Below, piece after piece: positions 13,103 to 18,018 of a stretch of 18,018 nt of DNA. The notes beneath the pieces were generated by a model, which was not told where the DNA came from, searched no databases, and worked only from the letters and a program-made list of their open reading frames with translations. How positions within the stretch are numbered: the stretch's first letter is position 1; each line of letters starts with the position of its first letter. The position numbers and the translations under genes are program-made. Source of the stretch: HIMB59 sp038124765 (lineage in GTDB: Bacteria; Pseudomonadota; Alphaproteobacteria; HIMB59); the NCBI GenBank assembly GCA_038124765.1, contig JAYPCO010000021.1, positions 1 to 18,018 of the forward strand, given 5' to 3'.

Positions 13103-13983
13103 TGCCCAATTTAAAAGAACTTAAAAACAGAATTACTAGTGTTAAGTCCACTAGAAAAATTACATCGGCCATGAAGATGGTTGCGGCGAGCAAACTTCGT
13201 CGTGCACAAGAACTCGCTGAGTCTTCTCGTGTGTACGCTGATAGTTTAGGCTTTATCCTATCTTCACTAGCGGGTGGTTCTGCAGCAGGTTCTGATCTTC
13301 CAGAGATTTTAACAGGAAGAGAAAACCCTAAAAACGTTCTTTTAATTATTAACTCTTCAGACAGAGGTCTATGTGGTGGTTTTAACTCTAACCTTTTTAG
13401 AAATGCAAAAGGTTGGATTGCTGAAAAACAACGCCAAGGTTTAAATGTAAAAATTATGACTGTTGGTAAAAAGGCAGCCAGTTTTTATAGACGATCTGAT
13501 TTAGAGGTGATCGCTGGATTTGATGATTTAAATTCTAATGATCGACAGTTAGAGGTAGCAGAGGAAGTTAAAAGTAAATTAATAGAATTATTTGAAAAGA
13601 AAGAAATTGATCAAGTTTCTATTTTATTTAACAAATTTGTATCGGCTATTTCTCAAGAGCCTTGTTATCAGTCCCTTATTCCGCTAGCAGCAGAAGAGAG
13701 CTCAGAAGAGCAATCAGCTTCTTCTAGCTCTAGTTTTGAATTTGAGCCTGATAAAAATGAGCTTTTAGAATATTTAGTACCAAGAAATTTTTTAACACAA
13801 GTTTATCGAAGTATTTTAGAGAGTTCTGCATCTGAGCATGCAGCTCGAATGACTTCAATGGATAACGCAACTAGAAATGCAGGTGATATGATTGATCGAT
13901 TAACATTAACGTATAACCGAACAAGACAGGCATTTATTACAAAAGAACTTATCGAAATTATTTCGGGAGCAGAAGCTGTTTAG
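13102..13983 (+). CDS. atpG: F1 ATP synthase subunit gamma
   Basis: The 293-aa product is the gamma subunit, the central rotating shaft of F1. It begins PNLKELKNRITSVKSTRKIT and continues with AMKMVAASKLRRAQ (23-36), the N-terminal shaft helix. It contains SSDRGLCGGFN at 85-95, and ends with the second shaft helix ASEHAARMTSMDNATRNA (243-260) and LTYNRTRQAFITKEL. A Ser/Glu-rich linker (199-212) precedes the C-terminal helix, a region that varies in length among alphaproteobacteria. The start is coupled to the atpA stop (TAATG) with no Shine-Dalgarno sequence, so translation probably depends on ribosomes finishing atpA. Confidence 0.97.
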   Translation: MPNLKELKNRITSVKSTRKITSAMKMVAASKLRRAQELAESSRVYADSLGFILSSLAGGSAAGSDLPEILTGRENPKNVLLIINSSDRGLCGGFNSNLFRNAKGWIAEKQRQGLNVKIMTVGKKAASFYRRSDLEVIAGFDDLNSNDRQLEVAEEVKSKLIELFEKKEIDQVSILFNKFVSAISQEPCYQSLIPLAAEESSEEQSASSSSSFEFEPDKNELLEYLVPRNFLTQVYRSILESSASEHAARMTSMDNATRNAGDMIDRLTLTYNRTRQAFITKELIEIISGAEAV

Positions 13984-13984
13984 G

Positions 13985-13991
13985 AAAGGAG
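13985..13991 (+). promoter_or_regulatory. Strong ribosome binding site of atpD
   Basis: AAAGGAG stands in the 14-bp atpG-atpD spacer, 6 bases before the atpD ATG. It is the same heptamer as the one before atpA. Confidence 0.8.
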
Positions 13992-13997
13992 CAACAA

Positions 13998-15425
13998 ATG
14001 GCAAGCAATAAGGCAGGAAAAGTTACACAGGTACTTGGGGCTGTGGTAGACGTCGCCTTCGAAGGAGAATTACCCCCAATTATGAACGCATTATCTACTA
14101 AGGTAGGTGATCAAGATTTAATTTTAGAAGTAGCGCAGCATTTAGGGGAGAATACAGTTCGAACCATTGCGATGGACGCTACAGAAGGACTTCAAAGAGG
14201 ACAAGAGGTTCAAGATCAAGGAAGCCCTATTTCCGTTCCGGTGGGACCTGAAACTCTTGGACGTATTATGAACGTGATCGGTGAACCTATCGATGAACGT
14301 GGACCTATTTCAACTGCAAAAACTCTTCCTATTCATAGATCTGCTCCTGAGTTTGTTGACCAGTCCACTGAAACTGAGGTTCTTGTTACCGGTATTAAAG
14401 TGATTGACCTCCTCGCTCCTTATGCAAAAGGTGGTAAAATCGGATTATTTGGTGGTGCCGGTGTGGGTAAGACAGTGTTGATTATGGAATTAATTAACAA
14501 CGTTGCTAAAGCACACGGTGGTTACTCTGTTTTCGCTGGTGTGGGTGAGCGTACTCGTGAAGGAAACGACCTCTACCATGAGATGATCGAGTCAGGCGTT
14601 ATTAATTTAGATGGCGGTTCATCTAAAGTGTCCCTGGTTTACGGTCAGATGAACGAGCCTCCAGGAGCTAGAGCACGAGTGGCTCTTTCTGGATTAACAC
14701 AAGCAGAATACTTCAGAGATGAAGAAAACCAGGACGTGCTATTCTTCGTGGATAACATTTTCCGATTTACACAAGCCGGTTCTGAGGTGTCAGCGCTTTT
14801 GGGTCGTATTCCATCTGCGGTGGGATATCAGCCAACTCTTGCAACGGATATGGGTGCTCTTCAAGAAAGAATTACAACTACCAATAAAGGTTCTATTACA
14901 TCTGTGCAGGCTATTTACGTTCCTGCGGATGACTTGACTGACCCTGCGCCAGCAACTTCGTTCTCACACTTAGATGCTACAACAGTGTTATCAAGATCAA
15001 TTGCGGAATTAGGAATTTATCCTGCGGTGGATCCACTGGACTCTACTTCTAGAATTCTTGAGCCTAGAACTTTAGGTGATAAACACTACCAAGTGGCTCG
15101 TGATGTTCAAAAAACTCTTCAAACCTATAAGAGCTTACAAGACATTATCGCGATCTTAGGGATGGATGAACTTTCTGAGGAAGATAAATTAGTTGTTTCT
15201 CGTGCAAGAAAAATTCAGCGTTTCTTAAGTCAGCCTTTCCATGTGGCGGAAGTATTTACTGGTTCGCCTGGTAAGTTCGTCTCTTTAGAAGATACCATCA
15301 AAGGTTTTGCAGGCTTAGTGAAGGGTGACTATGACCACATTCCGGAAGCGGCTTTCTATATGGTGGGAACCATCGAAGAGGCTTTAGAAAAAGCGAAGAA
15401 AATGGCTGAGGAAGCAGTTAAATAA
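13998..15425 (+). CDS. atpD: F1 ATP synthase subunit beta
   Basis: This 475-aa protein is the catalytic beta subunit. It has the N-terminal barrel (GKVTQVLGAVVDVAF), the P-loop GGAGVGKT (152-159), GERTREGNDLYHEM at 183-196 with the catalytic Glu, VYGQMNEPPGARARVAL, the Walker B strand VLFFVDNIFRF, the arginine-containing PAVDPLDSTSR loop, and the C-terminal DELSEED hinge followed by RARKIQRFLSQPF. All catalytic elements are intact and the length is normal. It follows atpG by 14 bp with a strong ribosome binding site and precedes atpC by only 2 bp. Confidence 0.98.
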   Translation: MASNKAGKVTQVLGAVVDVAFEGELPPIMNALSTKVGDQDLILEVAQHLGENTVRTIAMDATEGLQRGQEVQDQGSPISVPVGPETLGRIMNVIGEPIDERGPISTAKTLPIHRSAPEFVDQSTETEVLVTGIKVIDLLAPYAKGGKIGLFGGAGVGKTVLIMELINNVAKAHGGYSVFAGVGERTREGNDLYHEMIESGVINLDGGSSKVSLVYGQMNEPPGARARVALSGLTQAEYFRDEENQDVLFFVDNIFRFTQAGSEVSALLGRIPSAVGYQPTLATDMGALQERITTTNKGSITSVQAIYVPADDLTDPAPATSFSHLDATTVLSRSIAELGIYPAVDPLDSTSRILEPRTLGDKHYQVARDVQKTLQTYKSLQDIIAILGMDELSEEDKLVVSRARKIQRFLSQPFHVAEVFTGSPGKFVSLEDTIKGFAGLVKGDYDHIPEAAFYMVGTIEEALEKAKKMAEEAVK

Positions 15426-15427
15426 GT

Positions 15428-15793
15428 ATGATCAATCTTAAGGTCGTCTCTCCTCAAAAAGTTATTTTTGAAAAAGAAATTGAAATGGCAGTATTGCCAG
15501 GTGCGGAGGGTGATTTTGCAGCGATGCCTAATCACTCTCCTTTCATCAGTTCTTTACGACCAGGTCAGATGGCTATTATGTCGGGCAATAAAGTCCAAGA
15601 AAGTTTTTTTGTTTCCGGCGGTCTTGTGATGCTTAAAGATACAGTATGCGAAGTTTTAGTTGATCAAATCGAGTCACTGTCTGAAATTAATAGTTCTAAT
15701 TTCCAACAGACTAAAACCTACCAAGAATTAGAAGGCAATCAATCTGCCCTCTCTACTTTCGAGCAAGTGGTAAACGCTCCTTCTTATAAATAA
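15428..15793 (+). CDS. atpC: F1 ATP synthase subunit epsilon
   Basis: The 121-aa product is the epsilon subunit, which sits at the foot of gamma and can restrain ATP hydrolysis. It shows LKVVSPQKVIFEKEIEMAVLPG (4-25), GDFAAMPNHSPFISSLRPG and FFVSGGLVMLKDTVCEVLVD, the standard beta-sandwich. The C-terminal part after about residue 88 is short and Ser/Gln-rich, so the inhibitory helical hairpin of some bacteria may be reduced; that is inference from length. It starts 2 bases after the atpD stop without a Shine-Dalgarno sequence and overlaps the convergent rppH by 10 bp. It closes the F1 operon. Confidence 0.94.
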   Translation: MINLKVVSPQKVIFEKEIEMAVLPGAEGDFAAMPNHSPFISSLRPGQMAIMSGNKVQESFFVSGGLVMLKDTVCEVLVDQIESLSEINSSNFQQTKTYQELEGNQSALSTFEQVVNAPSYK

Positions 15794-16257
15794 TTTTTAA
15801 ATTCTTCTAGAAGTTTAGAATAGATTTCTCTTTTAAAGGGAACAATATTAGGAACTAAGAATTCCTTATCAACCCATTGATAATCAGAAAACTCAGGATG
15901 TTCTGTGTGAATATTAATATCTTTATCACTTCCTAAAAATTCAAATAAGAACCACTTTTGACGTTGTCCTTTAAATTTTCCTTTCCACAGAGTTAAGGCC
16001 AGCTCTTCTGGAATAGAGTAGTAGTGCCAATCTTGTAATTGACTAAGCAGTTTTACTTTATTTTTTTTTATTCCCACTTCTTCTTCCATTTCACGAAGCG
16101 CCGCCACTTCGGGATTTTCTTTTCCATCTATGCCGCCTTGGGGCATTTGCCAAAAATCAGAAGGGTGATCTAAACGCTTGCCAACAAATATTTTTTTTTG
16201 AGAATTAATGATCATCATCCCTACATTAGGGCGATAGTCCTTGGGGTTATAATTCAT
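15784..16257 (-). CDS. rppH: RNA pyrophosphohydrolase RppH (Nudix)
   Basis: The 157-aa Nudix protein begins with YRPNVGMMIIN and KKIFVGKRLD, then WQMPQGGIDGKENP, which is the RppH/IalA-type start. The Nudix box spans residues 41-63 and satisfies G-x5-E-x7-R-E-x2-E-E-x-G-I (Arg55, Glu56, Glu59 and Glu60 included). Downstream RQKWFLFEFLG and the HPEFSDYQWV segment are also typical. RppH trims the 5' triphosphate or diphosphate of mRNA so that RNase E can act. Its ATG overlaps the ctpA stop by one base (TAATG), so it is co-translated with ctpA. Its 3' end overlaps atpC by 10 bp. Confidence 0.94.
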   Translation of the reverse strand: MNYNPKDYRPNVGMMIINSQKKIFVGKRLDHPSDFWQMPQGGIDGKENPEVAALREMEEEVGIKKNKVKLLSQLQDWHYYSIPEELALTLWKGKFKGQRQKWFLFEFLGSDKDINIHTEHPEFSDYQWVDKEFLVPNIVPFKREIYSKLLEEFKNYL

Positions 16258-17486
16258 TAATTTAAAACTGCTATAGTTTTAACGCCATCAATAGCGCGAG
16301 ATAGTTGATAATCTTTTTCTAAAATATCTAATTGTGTTTCTGTAGTAGACTCTTCGCCTTGGGTTGTTTCATTATCTAGTGCTTCTTTGTAGTCTGACTC
16401 ACGAAATGTAAAATAGTTATCTATAATTTTTATTTCTGCTCTTGGGACAACCACATCAGGCTCAATACCAATAGCTTGAATAGAGTCACCACTGGGGGTG
16501 TAGTACTTGGCTATGGTTAAGCGAATAGCGCCACTATCAATAGGAACAATCGTTTGCACTGAGCCTTTACCAAAAGATTTCATACCCATAATCACTGCTC
16601 GATCATGATCTTGAAGTGCCCCCGCCACAATCTCAGAAGCAGACGCAGAACCCTCATTAATCAATACAACTAAAGGCTTTCCATTAATTAAATCACCTTT
16701 TTTAGCTGAATAAACTTGCACATCGTTTTTATCTCTTCCGCGAATAGAAACAATTTCTCCTTGCTCCAAAAAGACATCACTCACAGAGACTGACTCTGTT
16801 AATAATCCACCCGGATTATTGCGAAGATCTAGTACATATCCAACGGGAGGATTTTCAGAACCTTCAAGTTCCTTGATGCTTTTTTCTAAGCCGGTCGTGG
16901 TTTGCTCGTTAAAGGCACTTATTCTTAGAATTCCCACATCGTTAATGACACGATGTTTGACAGATTGAACTTTTATTATATCTCTTTTTAACTCCACATC
17001 GAATGGCTCCTCAGTAGATCGAATGATGGTGAGAGTAATGGTTGTTCCAACATCACCTCGCATTAAATCAATGGCTTCTTTTAAAGTCATATCTATCACA
17101 GAAACACCATCTAGGTGGGTGATGTAGTCACCTGCTTGTAGTCCCGCTTCAAACGCCGGGGTATCATCAATTGGAGAGACGATTTTAATAAAACCTTTAT
17201 CTGTTGTAATTTCAATTCCTAAACCTCCAAAGGCGCCAGAGGTATCAATTTGCATTTCCTTATAACTTTCTTCATTCATAAAACTGGAATGAGGATCGAG
17301 CGCTTGGAGCATTCCATTTAATGCCTTTTCAATTAATTCTTTATCGGAAACCTCTTCAACGTATTGGTTTTTAACTCGGTTAAAAACTTCATTAAAAATA
17401 CTTAATTGTTTATAGGTTTCTTTTGTATCGGCATAGACCTGTGATGTATAAAACAAGGCAATACAGATAATGATAAATTTTTTCAT
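16257..17486 (-). CDS. ctpA: Carboxy-terminal processing protease CtpA (S41 family)
   Basis: I start this gene at the ATG at 17486, giving 409 aa. That start yields a clean signal peptide (MKKFIIICIALFYTSQVYA, cut after Ala19), while an upstream in-frame ATG at 17570 would bury it and overlap rsfS by 74 bp. An S41 N-terminal region (YVEEVSDKELIEKALNGM) is followed by a PDZ domain at about 85-160 with GGLGIEI and AGLQAGDYI. The protease core includes DLRNNPGGLL (220-229), INEGSASASEIVAGAL with Ser282, and MKSFGKGSVQ with Lys307 and Gln311, the Ser-Lys-Gln arrangement of CtpB-type proteases. It should cut the C-termini of periplasmic proteins. It begins 10 bases after rsfS and overlaps rppH by one base. 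Confidence 0.95.
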   Translation of the reverse strand: MKKFIIICIALFYTSQVYADTKETYKQLSIFNEVFNRVKNQYVEEVSDKELIEKALNGMLQALDPHSSFMNEESYKEMQIDTSGAFGGLGIEITTDKGFIKIVSPIDDTPAFEAGLQAGDYITHLDGVSVIDMTLKEAIDLMRGDVGTTITLTIIRSTEEPFDVELKRDIIKVQSVKHRVINDVGILRISAFNEQTTTGLEKSIKELEGSENPPVGYVLDLRNNPGGLLTESVSVSDVFLEQGEIVSIRGRDKNDVQVYSAKKGDLINGKPLVVLINEGSASASEIVAGALQDHDRAVIMGMKSFGKGSVQTIVPIDSGAIRLTIAKYYTPSGDSIQAIGIEPDVVVPRAEIKIIDNYFTFRESDYKEALDNETTQGEESTTETQLDILEKDYQLSRAIDGVKTIAVLN

Positions 17487-17496
17487 AAAAGTTAAA

Positions 17497-17865
17497 CTAA
17501 GAGGCAGTACTGATGGAGCTGAAGTCTTCTGACCATAATTTTTCCAAATCATAAGTTTCTCGAACTTCATTTCTAAAAATATGCACTAAAACATGACCGG
17601 CATCAATGACCGTCCAGTCGCAAAGGGGTTTACCCTCGGGTTTATTACAATACATCTTTTGTTTTTTGAGATGACGAAAGACTTTATCTGATACGGCATC
17701 AACATGCTTATTAGATCGACCGGAAGCAATAACCATATATTCTGCAAATTCAGCCTTTCCTTTTAGGGAAATAACGGAAACATTCTCTGCTTTGTTATCC
17801 TCTAGGCATTCTACAACAGCTTTAACAGCAGGGTCTTTATATTGGCTAGGAATTGCGGATCTCAC
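17497..17865 (-). CDS. rsfS: Ribosomal silencing factor RsfS
   Basis: The 122-aa product has the RsfS (formerly Iojap/DUF143) pattern: KAENVSVISLKGKAEFAEYM (25-44), VIASGRSNKHVDAV (45-58), KPEGKPLCDWTVID (75-88), HVLVHIFRNEVRETYDLEKLW (within 91-111). RsfS binds ribosomal protein uL14 and blocks subunit joining when nutrients are low. The start codon is GTG at 17865-17863; a stop lies five codons upstream in frame and no ATG is available. The start sits inside the end of nadD (20 bp overlap) without a Shine-Dalgarno sequence, so translation is probably coupled to nadD. It is followed closely by ctpA. Confidence 0.94.
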   Translation of the reverse strand: MRSAIPSQYKDPAVKAVVECLEDNKAENVSVISLKGKAEFAEYMVIASGRSNKHVDAVSDKVFRHLKKQKMYCNKPEGKPLCDWTVIDAGHVLVHIFRNEVRETYDLEKLWSEDFSSISTAS

Positions 17866-18018
17866 TGGAGGACATATCTACACCGTCATTTTTCAATAAG
17901 TGAATTAAAGGAGTAGAAGAGTTAATAAAAGTATTTAAATCTTGCATAAAAAGGTGGGGGTGATTGTTGAATATTTCTGAATTTTCAATGAATTTATCAT
18001 ACCTCGGTCTATAGATAA
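17846..18018 (-). CDS. nadD: Nicotinate-nucleotide adenylyltransferase NadD (partial, C-terminus only)
   Basis: The frame entering at the window edge reads to a TAG at 17848-17846 and gives 56 residues of a C-terminus: YRPRYDKFIEN, HLFMQDLNTFIN and finally NDGVDMSSSEIRNS. The last segment corresponds to the ISSTxIR motif that closes the NadD nucleotide-binding site. NadD joins nicotinate mononucleotide and ATP to form deamido-NAD. Ending soon after this motif is, as far as I recall, usual for alphaproteobacterial NadD and need not mean truncation. Its place immediately before rsfS is the standard nadD-rsfS order. The rest of the gene lies beyond the window. Confidence 0.8.
   Translation of the reverse strand, partial: IYRPRYDKFIENSEIFNNHPHLFMQDLNTFINSSTPLIHLLKNDGVDMSSSEIRNS

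Noticed and set aside
14719..14937. Short ORF in another frame within atpD, and similar shadows in atpA, priA, xerC, cysQ and cysNC
   Set aside because: They lie wholly inside well-supported genes, have unlikely compositions and show no family features.
17487..17570. Upstream ATG start for ctpA at 17570
   Set aside because: It adds 28 residues before a clear signal peptide and overlaps rsfS by 74 bp; the ATG at 17486 fits better.
17846..17870. Truncated nadD
   Set aside because: The frame ends soon after the SSSEIR motif, but short C-termini are usual for alphaproteobacterial NadD as I recall them, and the overlap with rsfS looks natural.
1..18018. CRISPR arrays, tRNA, rRNA, riboswitches, insertion sequences
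   Set aside because: I looked for spaced repeats, cloverleaf ends, conserved rRNA segments, long leaders and transposase motifs and saw none; the only long exact repeat is the 55-bp assembly overlap.

Overview
The window looks like a compact, AT-rich, probably marine alphaproteobacterial genome fragment. The strongest evidence is gene order. xerC and priA are divergent, the F1 ATP synthase genes atpHAGDC directly follow priA and lack the F0 genes, and nadD-rsfS-ctpA-rppH runs towards them from the far side. The short NadD C-terminus and a DUF1192-type small protein fit the same group. Lys/Asn/Ile-rich proteins, tiny intergenic spaces and overlapping convergent gene ends suggest genome streamlining (HIMB59/Pelagibacterales-like is a guess from style, not shown). 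The 100-N run marks a scaffolded draft assembly, perhaps a metagenome or single-cell genome.

Layout. 1-1326: a partial class I glutamine amidotransferase (-), yjbQ (+), and two very small genes on the minus strand, a one-helix membrane protein and a lipoprotein whose near-consensus promoter implies a leaderless mRNA. 1404-2599 (+): a 59-aa unknown protein, a PhyH-family dioxygenase and a DUF1192-like protein, closely packed. 2596-3041 (-): a DUF1330 protein split by an assembly gap. The gap is flanked by an identical 55-bp sequence and closing it restores a full 96-aa protein. 3042-3254: non-coding, with DnaA-box matches and a very AT-rich core. 3255-3707 (+): secreted DUF2141-like protein. 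3697-7040 (-): sulfate activation genes cysNC and a CysD carrying about 195 extra N-terminal residues. 7112-7876 (+): cysQ. 7878-8858 (-): xerC. 8894-10966 (+): priA. 11031-15793 (+): atpH-A-G-D-C. 15784-18018 (-): rppH, ctpA, rsfS and the end of nadD.

How the genes work together. CysD and CysNC would make APS and then PAPS from sulfate and ATP, and CysQ would remove the PAP left after PAPS use. No reductase or sulfotransferase is in view, so the fate of the PAPS is open. The five atp genes encode the complete F1 sector. Strong Shine-Dalgarno sequences occur only before atpA and atpD, the two subunits present in three copies. The remaining genes are housekeeping: chromosome dimer resolution (XerC), replication restart (PriA), mRNA 5'-end processing (RppH), periplasmic proteolysis (CtpA), ribosome silencing (RsfS) and NAD synthesis (NadD). 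No CRISPR array, tRNA, rRNA, insertion sequence or prophage was seen. No non-coding stretch exceeds about 215 bases.
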